Shown here in pieces: positions 21,128 to 55,554 of a DNA stretch of 64,000 nt. This DNA comes from Marthasterias glacialis. Taxonomy: Eukaryota; Echinodermata; Asteroidea; Forcipulatida; Asteriidae. A program made the translations under genes and the position numbers. The stretch is from assembly GCA_911728455.2 (NCBI GenBank), contig OU452222.1:27890923-27954922 (forward strand), read 5' to 3'. A model generated the notes under the pieces. The model ran no database searches. It saw only the letters and a program-made list of their open reading frames with translations, and was not told where the DNA came from. Each line of letters starts with the position of its first letter. The first letter of the stretch is position 1.

Positions 21128-24100
21128 CTGCAAAGTCATTCACAACGGACGCGTGGAGTGAAATATCATCTTTGATTCATGGAAGTATATCCCTTTCTTA
21201 AAAACTATCTAAGTTATTGTATGCCACATCAGTAGTACATTTCTTAGGACTGCATGCTCACCACTCAACCCACTGGATAACTGATCACAATGAAGTTCCC
21301 AGGATTAACTTACCCAAACCGAAAGGCACAAACTCCCGACGGTTACATAGCTGTCCATCTTTATCCAAGAATCGTTCCGGGCGAAACTCATACGGATTCT
21401 TCCACACCGAAGGGTCGTGGTGGATGTTCCAGATGTTAGATATCACGATAGTGTCTTTCGGAATGTCGAAACTGCGAACAAAACCAATTGATGAAAGTGT
21501 TCTCATTAATATACGGCTTTGTTCACAATTTTGTTCCAGTTTAGTCTTTGTTCCATTGTTTATTTTAATGATCTATTCTATACCACAGCCCCCCCCGTGC
21601 GACGCAATTAGTGACGAGGCATATTTTTTAACATCAATATTAGCGATTCGGGAATTAACTTTTGCAAGCAAAAGTGTCAGTCTTTTACGACTGTTTTCGC
21701 CACAGGTCGTGCACTATAGACGTAAATTATTCGTGGTTTCCATTCTTACGTCAATATTGGCAAATTTAGACAATGCTTATCAATTTTGACGTCAATACAA
21801 TGGCTTAACTAGGGGGGGGGGGCACGGTGGGCACGTGATGTCCGTGCCCCCCTCCAAATTGAAATCTGGACTTTTGAGATTAAAAATTACCAGAATAAAA
21901 TAATACATTGCATGAGCATTTACGTAGTAATTTCAATGTTCATAGAACTATTTTTTAATTATTTGCACACATAATGTATTTTTTTTGTATGTCAACACGT
22001 CAGAAAACACTGAAAAGGGGCTTGTTTCAAAAAATACAAACGGAAACTACAGTTTTAATTGGCCTAAAGTGCCCCCCAGGAAAAATGGTGCACCCCCTTG
22101 TGCCCACCCTAAAATTGTACACTAGTTACGGTGCTGCGTCAATATTTGTGACTCTGGGCCAACGATGTGAAAAATGACTTCAATACTGACGTCAACATGA
22201 GCACGACTTGGGCCAAAGATATATTTGATGTCTTTTTGAAGGGAAAATTTTCCTCCCATTTCGTTCAAAATAATTAGCTGTTGCAAACTCCGTTTCAACA
22301 AAAAGGACGTATCTTAAAGGCGTTCTCTTTTAGCCTTTGAGAAAGACTCTGCTGGGGTCGAACCGTGTGGTCATTAACAACTTTTTGCAAATAAATAAAT
22401 ACAAACAAAAAAACAACGACATACCCACGTAGGCTGGTATTTTCCACACATGTATGGGGCAGAGACAACGGGGCGACAGTGCATAGTCGTTGTACTTCAC
22501 ACAGCACTGCTGATGTATAAGGTAAACGTTGTTTATCGGACATTGCTGGCAGACGGTCCCTGTTTACAACGCCGTTGATTTCGCGCCAAACTTTAGCCTG
22601 CACTGTCGGATGTTCAAGCAGCTTCACTAATGCCCAACGTAGTGTTGCCGTAATGGTATCCTCACCAGCAGTGAACATGTCAAACAATGTGTGTAACTCA
22701 TTGGCTTGGTTGAAGATACCACTGGTACCCCGCTTAATTATCTCACGCGTGAAATAGTCTTTAAAGCTAAGTGGGTCGTCAAAGTTGTCGAAGACATTGT
22801 CATTCTGACTTTCATCCACCAAGTCTTTGAACAGAGAATAGAATTCCGTGGAAGTTGAAAGAAATGTCTTCACCCTTGGTATAAAGGACAGTTTCCTTAG
22901 GTATGGTAAGTGGTTCAAAACGTTCCCTGGCCCAGCGAGCTCATGCACAGTGGAGTTCATTTGTATGAGAGATCGGATTGTTTCATTGCCGACGTCGAAT
23001 CGCCTGTTGAGTAGAATTGAACAGGTCACGTTGGTGAAGGTGTGGGCCAGCAAGTAGGAGGGATCGAACGGGCGGCCATTTTGATGCTTGATCTCGTCCA
23101 CGAGATGTCTAACCTCTGTGTGGATCCTGTCCTCTATGGTGCGCTTGCCCATCCCGAGTTTTCTGAGAGTCACTATGGAGAATCTCCGTAACTCGATCCA
23201 AGCGTCACCAGAAGAAGATGAAACGTCTGTGGAGGAAACGTCTCTCTTGTGAAAAATATCGGTTTTCAATCAATATTAAGATCAATGGGAGACTCTCTAG
23301 ACGCTTGGTGGCAGCAGACTCATTAATAATATGTACAATCCATTCTCAAAACTGTGTGACGCATGTGTCAGAGTGGCCTTGTGCTTTGTGATGGGCGACT
23401 AACATTAAACAAAAATGTACCTGATGAAATCTACCACAAAGTCTTCCATTGGAATGATTAATCTAGTCAGATTGTGGGTTCGAATCCCAGACTGGTCAAA
23501 TATGACACCTGTGTCCTTGAGCAAGACACTTAATCATAATGTGTTTCTCTTCACCCAGGAGTACACATGGGGACCTGTGAGGGCTGATGTGGTATTGTGT
23601 TTGACTTATTAACCCGTGAGCGACTAACAGGCTACCGGGGTTGTTCCCGTGGAATTGAGAAAGTTCTAGGAATGTTCAAAAGTATGCCCGGCGACTTGGG
23701 CTTGATTTTTAAAATTAGTGCTCTGTATACAAATCTACACAAATCTGCCACATATACGAAGCACTAAGATTCATCTCAAAATGGAGTTGTCTGTGTAACC
23801 ATAGTGATTTAGATTGTGACATCACAATCTGCTTAGTTAAGATTGATAAACATCTTAAGATTAAGTTCTTTAAGCACCTATTGAAGGATACGGGCGCTTT
23901 ACAAGACTTCTATTATTATTAGTGTAATTGGTGGCGAAATTCTTTAACATAATCTCAACACCAACTTATACCTTACCATTGAGCAGCGGGCCTTCCTTGC
24001 TATGTATCGTTGGCTTGTGGCTGAACTGACGAAAAGAAAAGGCTTGCTTCGCCAAGTCGTAGCTCTGCAATAAAACCACCAGCTTGCCTCCGAGTGACAG

Positions 24101-25320
24101 GCTGACTATATCACCATATCTGCCAGGTACGAGGATAAATTCTGAATTGTCTCTTTTGAAACTAGATGAATTAATGTATAAAATAGTGCAATAATATCAT
24201 GGTGCAATGTTGCGGATCATGCCTTTATCCTCCGCTTCGCGTTTAAATCATTATTATTGAGAATTTTTGGGAATGTTTCAAAGATGAAAGGAATATTGCA
24301 CATGGTTCCTAATCATGAAACAACAATTGACCATTGCCTCTTCAACTATAACAATGATGACGTCATTAACAGCGCCATCAGACGACAAGTTTAAAATTAT
24401 ACAAATAGATTAAGTTGTCGAACTCACGGTCGTTGACTAAAACTGACCAAATTATATAATACAAGATAACATCAAAATAAGCATAATTGAAAAAAAAAAT
24501 CAAAAGTTCAACCATGTGAAACTAAAGTCGATCAAGAGACATGATGTTCTCTGCGGCGCACGTAATCAGACAAGCACGTGTTACGGTGTCCCCGCTAACA
24601 GCAAAATATACGCGGTGTAAAGATATTCACCTCTTCTCTATGACTCTTTCATCTTAAATGTTGAATCTCGCCTATTTTTTTATTTTTTTTATGGAAGTCG
24701 CCAGACACACAAGGCCAGTAAGCCACTCAAGGTGTGGGCTACAAATCAACTGTCTTTCCAGGGGCCGTTGCCACCTACTCCTGGGGCTGAAACAGGGTAA
24801 CCCCCTTTACAGGCCGTAAGGATGTAGGCTTGGATATCATCCATCAGAAGCCTGGCTGGTAGAGCAGAAAGCTCTACCTCCCCAACTTTTTACGAAGCAG
24901 TAATAATTCCGTATAATTCCGTATCTCTTCTAAACATTCAGATTGATACAGATAGGCGGTGATGTCCGCGGTGTGAACGGAGAGTAAAATGACGCACACC
25001 AAAAAAATATGATTACAATTGGGTTTTATATCCTGTCTAGATCGGTTTCGTGCAATCAGGGAAAAAACAACGAAAGAAAAGACACACACGCAAATATACA
25101 TACCTCTCTGCCAAACTGCATAACTCATATGGACTGGTCGACGGCTCAGGACAAGCATCGGGAGGTAGCCAAGACCAGGCACACCCCATGGACCAGGGGG
25201 GAGATTGGCAAACAGGCAGCGGCAATGGATGTATACCAGACTAACGCCAAGCCAAACTAGACCATACAACATAACCATTTGCACGTTAATGTTAACGCCA
25301 CAGACCTGAATAAGTTGCAT
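20943..25320 (-). CDS. Cytochrome P450, CYP2 clan (five exons)
   Basis: The product is a heme-thiolate monooxygenase, probably microsomal. Exons on the minus strand are 25320-25104, 24119-23977, 23226-22425, 21471-21314 and 21127-20943, about 501 residues, the usual P450 length. Features in order are an N-terminal hydrophobic anchor (VMLYGLVWLGVSLVYIHC), hinge LPPGPWGVPGLGY, YGDIVSLSLGGKLVVLL, I-helix AGEDTITATLRWAL, K-helix EVQR (ExxR), PERF motif EFRPERF, heme loop FGLGRRIC with the cysteine ligand, and a C-terminal LTPAEFELCA. These are CYP2-type. Junctions 2/3, 3/4 and 4/5 are phase-perfect. Exon 1 at its GTATGT donor ends one base into a codon, but exon 2 needs two bases, so this join is off by one. 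Either a base is lost or gained, a different splice site is used, or the gene is inactive. Substrate cannot be predicted. Confidence 0.85.
21314..21471 (-). CDS. P450 exon 4 (PERF to heme loop)
   Basis: Acceptor gttcgcag, donor gtaagt. It reads FDIPKDTIVISNIWNIHHDP, then EFRPERFLDKDGQ and EFVPFGLG, the PERF motif and the start of the heme-binding loop. One completing base, then 52 codons and one base. Confidence 0.93.
21805..22115. mobile_element. Interspersed repeat with G/C-run ends, copy 1
   Basis: It shares, in opposite orientation, blocks with 55555-55935: the Gn-cacgg end (disrupted by cccgtgcccccc on the other copy), tttcaaatt/aatttgaaa-like flanks, ttgtatttt, acggaaac, ttaattggcc and atggtgcacc/ggtgcgccat words. 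An inverted, diverged pair of one repeat family. No protein frame recognised. Confidence 0.55.
22425..23226 (-). CDS. P450 exon 3 (C helix to K helix)
   Basis: It begins at the acceptor tttcctccacag and reads DVSSSSGDAWIELRRFSIVT (C helix with WxxxRRF), then LRKLGMGKRTIEDRI, the I-helix AGEDTI and the K-helix EVQR. It ends at CTACGTGG before GTATGT. The 802-nt exon covers what vertebrate CYP2 genes usually spread over several exons, so introns were probably lost in this lineage. Confidence 0.93.
23285..23330 (+). mobile_element. MITE 'GGGAGACT' solo end
   Basis: It reads gggagactctctagacgctt and ggtggcagcagact, matching one terminal repeat of the elements at 3237-3470 and 34153-34300. No partner end is seen. 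It lies in P450 intron 2, 60 bases from exon 3. Confidence 0.5.
23440..23620 (+). mobile_element. SINE (family A), damaged head
   Basis: The B box gggttcgaatccc and the tail words gtgtccttgagcaagacact, ttaatcataa and acatggggacctg match the other family A copies. The A-box half is missing or diverged. It lies in P450 intron 2. Confidence 0.7.
23775..23890. mobile_element. MITE-like repeat 'CTTAAGAT' copy
   Basis: It shares words such as ccatagtgattt, ttgtgacatcaca and the gattgataaacat / cttaagat block with 42600-42745 and 53687-53812. Diverged; ends not clear. Confidence 0.4.
23977..24119 (-). CDS. P450 exon 2
   Basis: Acceptor cctggcag, donor gtaagg. It reads YGDIVSLSLGGKLVVLLQSY, then AKQAFSFRQFSHKPTIHSKE and GPLLN. 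This is the beta-1 to B-helix region expected directly after the hinge exon. It is too small and split to appear as a long open frame. Confidence 0.85.
24690..24895 (-). mobile_element. SINE tail-like repeat
   Basis: On the minus strand agcccacaccttgagtggct, then ggccttgtg, matches the tail of the family A SINE at 63700-63745. The rest is not recognised. It lies in P450 intron 1. Confidence 0.4.
25104..25320 (-). CDS. P450 exon 1 (membrane anchor and hinge)
   Basis: ATG at 25320-25318 opens MQLIQVCGVNINVQMVMLYG. The anchor is followed by a basic or polar stretch and LPPGPWGVPGLGYLPMLVLS, ending VHMSYAVWQR before GTATGT. The frame is open further upstream, to 25410, but this ATG gives a normal P450 N-terminus and is also kept in the duplicated copy. 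Confidence 0.8.
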
Positions 25321-27046
25321 TTTGTTTCTTGTTTGGTCCAAGGTGACTTCCTGCGGATTGTGTGGATACAATAAAAACCGACTTGTTAGTTGTTCGAAAT
25401 GTGATGGCAAATATCACTTATTATTAATATATTTGGGTCATATGATTAATTGTTACTCTATACTGTTTGTAAGTGTGACGTATTGTAAACCACGCCCACT
25501 TCACACAAACTGGATCCACCAATTACCAGAAGCCCATAGGAGTCGCATTGGGCTAGTTTTTTCTTTGATGATTTGCGCAAGAAACGTTGAATAATTGGAC
25601 TTGGCTTTTACTTGACGTTCTTTATATTAAATCTTTCCAAGATTAAAGTTTTCTGTCATGAAAAAAATGCTTTTGAATGTTGAAATTGGTGATTGGGGTA
25701 AAATTACACAAAAACTTATGCCATCTTTGGTGTCAGAAGTAGCGAAAACTTTGGGCGTGCAAGGATCTTAATGTAATGCACAACCCTAGGATCTGTGCAT
25801 CACAGGGATTGGGGGGGGGGGGGGGGTCGGCGCCGACTTCAACTGAGCTTGCCTCTGTCACATAAACACCAACAATACAAGCTGGGCAAGATATAATCAA
25901 CGGATTGAACGGATGCCAGACCTAACGATCTCGAAGTCCAACTCCATGTAGTCATATTCAAAGTAAAGACTCAAACTACCAACAATCATGACATGAAGTC
26001 AGCATTGACTGAGGTGGAAAGATGGCGACAGACCATTCCGCACATCAGCGACCGTCACGCCACGCCAAGTACCGTCTGTCATGAAGGACAGCGGCGTGAC
26101 CAGAGGGAGGGGTGGCGCTTAGAACCTTTGCTCCCCTTGCTTCCCCCCCCCCCCCAATCGAAGACTACGAATTGGCTTTGTTTGCGCAATTCACACATAT
26201 TTGTGCATAGCCTGTAAAATATAACTGTCTATGAAATTGAAAATAATGTAACAGTACGGTTCTGTAACATCAACTAGGCCTAACATAATTAGCATTACGT
26301 AGACCTCTGGCTTGCACTTCTTGCAAAACGGTTTCTAAGCACCCCATGTAATCTCTTTTTCCCGCCTTCCCCCTCTTCCCTCACTACTCTTTTCAATCTA
26401 AAAATTGTTATCAGTTATGTACACAGACACCGACTTGCTAAACTTATTTAGTTCTCAGATCATTTGGGTGACGTTCTTGGCAAAGCAACAATGGAAATAA
26501 AAAGTGCTAAATTATGGGAGATGTTTATTTCAACTTACTGGAATTGTAAAATGAATAATACACTGCAAAACATCGTTGACACTCAAGCTTCTCAGTCTTT
26601 TGTCCCTAACAATAATAATGACTAAACCAACAATTAAGAATAATATTGAAGGTATAGTAAAACTTTAATTCTGTTCTTGAAATTGACATAAAGTTATCAT
26701 TTTACCAGTAGGCCTATATCTGATTGTCGATAGGCTGTAAAGTATGTAAACTACAGACAGAAATGATGAAAAAGTTATTGAAAGTCGTAAGTTATGGGTT
26801 TTACTGCATTAGTTTGTTTGATTTTCTTAGGCTTTTGTCTTCACTCCTTCTTACTTTGGCCATTATGTTTGTCCTTGTGGTCCGTTGTTATGCTATATGG
26901 TTTTTTTTGTTATTTTTGTCTTCAGTCTTTCTTTTTGTTGGCCTGTCCATGGTTTTTCGATTGCCTTCAATTTCTTCTTATCCTTTGGAAGAGTCGTCTG
27001 TGCAATTAAACACCTACAGTGCGTTGTAATGAGTGAGTAAGTGATA

Positions 27047-27291
27047 AAAGATTATAGAGCGCCGTAGGCGCAAGATGGGGAACTCTGGCTGAAATGTGAA
27101 ATCTCACTGGACGCCATTTCGGCAATTGACTCTATTGATACAACACTGATACGTGCGGACCAGTGTAGACAAGGACAATATCTATCAATGGGAAACACAT
27201 GCATTCACTTGCCGAAATGGCACTTTCACTTTTCCAACAGTAGATAAAGGCCCAGTTCCCAATCTTGCGCCTACGGCGCTCTATAATCTTT
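27047..27291 (+). mobile_element. MITE 'AAAGATTATAGAGCGCC', complete copy 2
   Basis: Perfect or near-perfect 38-bp terminal inverted repeats: aaagattatagagcgccgta on the left and tacggcgctctataatcttt on the right. The body matches copies at 1882 (same orientation) and 47406 (inverted). Confidence 0.92.
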
Positions 27292-27355
27292 GGTAGTGAT
27301 TAAAAAAAACTGCCTCTCGGAAATACAAGCGGAACCACACTAAACATAGAAACAT

Positions 27356-27408
27356 ACGGTCCACCATGTTGTGGAGTCAACAATTTGGTTCTAAAAATGG
27401 CAGACCGT
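27356..27408. mobile_element. Mini-hairpin 'ACGGTCC', copy 1
   Basis: A 53-bp imperfect inverted repeat (acggtccaccat with atggcagaccgt). Its centre ggagtcaacaatttggtt is found in reverse complement in the copy at 40560-40612. Confidence 0.65.
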
Positions 27409-28175
27409 GTTCTGTCACAGAATTAAACAAAAATGACACAATTTGAAGGGTTATTTATGTGAATCAATTAATTATTCTACTTTTAAATAATACTTTCCAT
27501 CCAATGAATGTTAAAACAAAGGTTTTCTATTGCCCAAAACCGCCCAATCCGAAGGCAAAGTGTCCCGGATCTTCTTGCAGGAAAAATTAATTTATTTTGC
27601 AACTAAAATTAACGTAACTGACATAATACTACGGACATAGAGACTTCAAGCTCCCAGGCAAGGTTAACAGCTGGCGACCATAGGCCGCGCCTTGGCTGAA
27701 GAATTACCCCGTCCTTAATTAATATTCATAGTATCACTACGCCACCAACCAAAAGTAGTTCCATAACACAAACAAGACTAAGCTGTAGAACTATTCACAT
27801 AGGATCCCAGACAATTTATGTTCTGAAAGGCCATGCTAAAAAAACCATTCTAATTACAAGCATTGAACCGTGGCAATCCAAGGGGTTAGCCGATTGGAGC
27901 TGGTTAATTTTTTTTTTCAGTTGAATTGAAAGGACGTGCAATGTACCTGTTTACGCTACTCCTGGATCCAAAGTCGGCATCCGATCCCAATACTTAATTT
28001 TGTATCACCCATTTCACCCTTCAAAAGCGTTTCTTATGACAGAAACTTTAAATTTCAAGAAGACCTTATTCTTTGAAGAACGTATGCAAAACCCCGGTCC
28101 AAGTATTACATCTTTCTTGTGTGAATCGTCAAAGGAAACAACTAGGTCAATAAAACTCAATGGGCTTCTGACCTG

Positions 28176-28367
28176 GGCCCAGTTTCATGGCGCTGCTTTA
28201 AGCAGAAAATATTGCTTAAAAATGTTCTGCTAAGCAGAAATGATCTGGATACCACTCACAAATTGTACATGTGACATGGTAGTTCGGTCGGTAACCTTAT
28301 TCTGGTAAGCATAATTTTGATGTGCTTAGCTACTTTTTGTGCTTAAAGCAGCTCTATGAAATTGGCC
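28176..28367 (+). mobile_element. MITE 'TTCATAGAGCTGCTTAAGCA', copy 2
   Basis: Same orientation as the copy at 6191. Ends cagtttcatggcgctgcttt and gcagctctatgaaattggcc. Confidence 0.85.
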
Positions 28368-28370
28368 TCA

Positions 28371-28565
28371 GGGCCCAGTTTCATGGCGCTGCTTAAGCAC
28401 AAAAAGTATCTTAGCACAAACAAAATGATGCTTACCAGAGTAAGGTTACCAGCCAAAAGAGCATGCCACATGCGCAATCTGCGACTGGTATCCTGCTTAT
28501 TTTTGCTTTGCAGAATTTTTTTAAAGCACTGTTTTCTGCTTAAGCAGCTCTATGGAATTTGGCCC
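28371..28565 (-). mobile_element. MITE 'TTCATAGAGCTGCTTAAGCA', copy 3 (inverted)
   Basis: Three bases from copy 2 but in the opposite orientation; the internal words are the complements (ggttaccagcc, then gcatgccacatgcgc). Part of a fourth left end, ccaatttcatggcgctg, follows at about 28597. Confidence 0.82.
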
Positions 28566-29389
28566 TTATGTGGAGGAAGGGGAGGGGAGCCTGGGTCCAA
28601 TTTCATGGCGCTGTTTATACCAGGGGCCCTGTAAAGAGCGTAGGCCTACTCCAATGGGCCGCAGCAGGGACGTAAGCGCAGAATTGCACGGTCAGCTGAG
28701 CCGTGAAACTGAGCCCTGGTAATCTGTGGAGCCAGTTCGAGTGAAGTGGGCGTGATTTTTATAGGACTGCCCAAACCAGGCACATTTCAAATTCAAATAT
28801 TAAGGTATGTAAAAAGCATCTATAATTAATCTGTGCTAGCGCTAGCCAAAGCACATTCGATCCCTAAAATGTGCAGAGCTGATCTTGGTTCATTGCTTGC
28901 GGTGCGCCCGCGGTATTTTCGACTGCCGCTAGGGGAGGCAAACAAATCGTCAGATGATTATCGGATTTCTTTCAATATTAAAGTTTACGGAATGGATTTT
29001 CAGTCAATCCCCAAGCTCAGTAATATCACCGAGTTGAGCATGATTTTGTTTCAATGTCAGCCAAAATGGATTAACAGAGTATGTCTTTTGCCCTCCAAAA
29101 AAGAAGTTGACTTACCCAAGATTATTTAATGTATGGACGTAAGGATGCCCTTCACTGTACACGTACGCAGTGCCTGAATCGTCCGTCAAGCTATGTTATT
29201 TACAAACTAGTGTTCAAAATTCACAGATTTTGTAAATCGGTTTCTTGAAGGTCATGGCTTATTACTAACGGGTTGTTGAAAAGTACGATGCCGTGTCCCG
29301 CCGGCAGTGGGGTGTACCATTTTACGGAGCCACAATGGCCGAATTGTGCCTCTGTTATCAAGTTTGTGCGTAATAGGCGCATTGTCGCA

Positions 29390-29800
29390 TAACATTATTT
29401 GAAAGGAGAAATCTGGACTATACCATTTCACGAGGCTTAAAAGCCAGATTTCACCGAGTGGTTAATGGTTATATTCTTGAATCCTTGCTTTCCAAAAAGG
29501 GGCCTATAAAAGTATAACCACAAGGCAAAATCTGGACAATTCCATTTTCAGAAGGCGAAGCCGAGTGAAATAGATACGTCAGATAATAACCGAGTGATTT
29601 CTGTGACAATGCACAAACGATACACATTCATACTCCTTTTAACTCATACATATATCTTTGTCACAATAAACACACAATAGTCACAGCAACTCGTCTCTCC
29701 CCACACATTATACACTCTGAAAATTACAAAGACCAACCTCTAAACAACATAGATGCTCCGTGTAGACATCAATCTTTTCGTGTAGAACTATTCACGCAAT
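29390..29800. mobile_element. Repeat related to the 40738-41270 element
   Basis: It shares words with 40738-41270: aaatctggacnattccatttc, gaagccgagtgaaat, cacaataaacaca, tacactctgaaaattac, ctaaacaacatngatg and tgtagac. The ends are unclear; diverged. Confidence 0.55.
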
Positions 29801-30475
29801 CCGAAGATTTTTGCGTAGGTCAAACTTTTCATTCATTCATGTTGTCCAGATATTGTTGTTTAGTAACAGAAACTGTGTTTTGTTCAAATTTATTTGGGAA
29901 ATATTTAATACATAAATAGGCTGGCTCCATCAACATCGCTAAACGAAGCAGTACAAAATATACTATTTTGACAATACACAAACATTCATCATGAATGGAA
30001 CTTGTGTTTGAAGTGATGAATACTTCCCCCCCCCCTAGTTTGTTGAGCTTACAGTACAGACCATGTGACCTGTGACATCACATGTTTACAAAAGAGCAGC
30101 AGAGCCTGGACTTCCTGTAGGCATGATTTGTAAACAGTCCAATGGAAGAAGAAAATTCCCTTTTAAAATATTGCACTGTCTGATTTTTATCAACTTTTGA
30201 TAATGAAGAAAGGGGGTACATCTTCAAACTCGTGCTGCTATTTGTATAAGTCTTAAATTTATGTGGAAATTACGTGTAAAATTTCCCAAATGACCACCAG
30301 TGTAGTATTTTGCCAGCCAAAAAGGCCTTGAAATGTACAAGGTCCCGCTTTTTTGTAAACAAAGGTTATCTGGTCTTTTATTAAACTTTGATCAACGATG
30401 CAAATTATGACATCACATTAAACTTTTACCATGTTACTGTTTCTAATTTGAAACATTAATTGCTGTTATGTAGCA

Positions 30476-30672
30476 TGTCATGGCCGAGTGGTCTAGTGCA
30501 CTGGGCTCAAGTTCTGGTGGTCAAGTCATCGGGGTGCGGGTTCGAATCTCGGTCATGACACTTGTGTCTTTGAGCAAGATACTTTACTGTAACTGCATTT
30601 CTTTGCCCAGGGGGTATAAATGGGTACCTGCGAGGGAAGAGGTTGATATTGTGTTTGAAAAAGCCTCTGATT
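30476..30672 (+). mobile_element. tRNA-derived SINE (family A), well preserved
   Basis: The head reads gtcatggccgagtggtctag (A box), ctcaagttctggtgg, then the B box gggttcgaatctc and ggtcatgacac closing the acceptor-like stem. The tail follows with tgagcaagatactt and ggtataaatgggtacctgc. This is the best copy for defining the family. Confidence 0.88.
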
Positions 30673-30788
30673 GCAATAATAGTAAACTAAACGCAAAACA
30701 AAAGAAAATTGATTAATTATCCGTTAAACAATGTAAAAGGAATAGTGCTTTTAAAAATATTTCCAGGATCAGACCACTGCTCTTTCTG

Positions 30789-30889
30789 ATTTGACATCTG
30801 GGTCCAGTTACCGCGGAACTCTGCGCTTCGGCGCGCTATAAAGCACATAATTCCGCGGTAAGCCGAGCCGTGAACTTGGGCCCTGATAA
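30789..30889. mobile_element. Short hairpin element 'GGGTCCAGTTACCGCGGAA'
   Basis: The left end is gggtccagttaccgcggaac and the right is attccgcggtaagc, then gaacttgggccc. They form an inverted pair around a cgcttcggcgcg centre. Related words occur at 28675-28720 and 38245-38290. Confidence 0.55.
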
Positions 30890-31261
30890 ACTAAACTGCA
30901 AACTTTCGTGTTTAAAATATTAGGCTTCCCTGTTTAACCGAAGACTTTTAATGAAACAAGGAAAACGATTACCACTGGAATCGTGAGGCACTACTCGGTT
31001 TACGTATACAAGACATAAGAAACTATATTTCGTAAAAAGTTTTAAGGCCTACAGCTATTGTGTATTGTGAAAATGGGAAGTCCTCGATCTACATCATAAA
31101 CAGAGGTGGCAAAAACGTACTGGCTTGTCAAGACTGTGAATTGCCATTGCAAAACTACATACAAGGTTCAATGCGTAAGGTCATTAGGCCTTATCACTTT
31201 TGTTGCATAACAATAAATAAGTTTTTGATTACAAATTGATTACTATATTAATTCCGCATTT

Positions 31262-54334
<23,073 letters not shown>

Positions 54335-55554
54335 CTGGACGAAGGAGTGCGTTCGAAAAACGAAACTACCGCGAGAGAAAGCGTCAACTAAATAACAGAC
54401 AGCGTCAACTATATAGCTGCTCAGAAGTCGCGTTGATCCGTACGCAAACAGAAGCACGAAATGTGTTTGTTCGGACAACTTACTGATAGCGGTAAATATT
54501 TAAAGGTGCTATATCAAGCCTTTGTGACTGTTATGGCATCTAACAATGAACAGTTGCTATGTCATCACAAAGTACACTTAAATGAGTTGGTAATATCCTG
54601 GGGGCAAGAAGTGTTGGTGTAATCAAGCTCGTTCGTTAACAAGGTCCTGTAATGATGAGGCATTAATGGAAGACTCTTGCTGTTTTTCAATGTAAGGTTA
54701 TGTGAAAAAAATAAAACCATTGGTTTCGTTATTTTTCATTTATCTATTCAATATTTATTTATTTATTTATTTATTCATTGATTGATTTTTTTTTGGTGGG
54801 GTGTTTTTATTTTGGAAGAACAAGCGTTTAAGTTCGTTAAAGGTCCCATGAATTGTTTTTTTTTTATTGGTTAAAAACATAAAGTATGCCTATTATAGTA
54901 TATCTTTACTTTTTTTCACATTTTTTACATGCGTATTAATCGTAGTAATAACGATTTCTAAAATTAGGGGGCTGCCGTGCTCCGCCCATCCTTCCTTGTA
55001 ACATAAAATCTGTGACGTAGACAGTGGAACGGCTGACCAGGGCCATGTGTGTGACAATAACATACAATGCATTGTTGACCACTCGGCACCAGAGCCGTCT
55101 TCGAAATGTTTTACCACAGCCTACGTCATGGATCATTGCGCAATCAAATGGCACACATATTCGGGGCTCAATTAAAGTGTATTAACGCATAACAGACACA
55201 TCAAAAGAGTCAATACTTTGTTTTGTTAATTTCAAACCATATATTAAGCCACAAAAATGTTCCGTGACAAAAAACCTTTTCATGCGCCCTTTAAACCATA
55301 GTGTTTTGTGACTTGGACAATGACTTGAGTCGAGTTGATCACTGAGTCGGGCTCGGCCTCAGACTCGGACTAATACTCGCACTTAATCATCTGGACTCGG
55401 ATTTGGGACTCGGACTTAATATGGTGGCCCTGAAGGGACATCACACATCGCAAAAATATTTGCAAAATTGCGATGTCGCAATTTTTTTGGGTGCAAATTT
55501 CTTTGCAAGCAAATATTTGCCTTGTCGCAAATCAGCATCGCAACTATAGGGTAA

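Larger units (their letters stand above)
25321..31261. other. Intergenic spacer between P450 and channel genes
   Basis: The P450 5' end and the channel 3' end border this spacer. It holds G and C runs (25811-25826, 26144-26156), several MITEs and one SINE. A 98-codon open frame at 28833-29129 resembles nothing I know and has no splice or codon support. No exon was recognised. Confidence 0.5.

Noticed and set aside
26724-27029. 101-codon hydrophobic frame
   Set aside because: The sequence is T-rich, which makes hydrophobic residues by composition alone; no family likeness.
28833-29129. 98-codon open frame in the spacer
   Set aside because: No recognisable domain, no splice sites that make sense, no repeat of it in the window. 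Possible but unsupported.
30476-30560. Functional tRNA-Leu gene
   Set aside because: A and B boxes are clear, but the same head recurs with a common non-tRNA tail at several places, which is the mark of a SINE.
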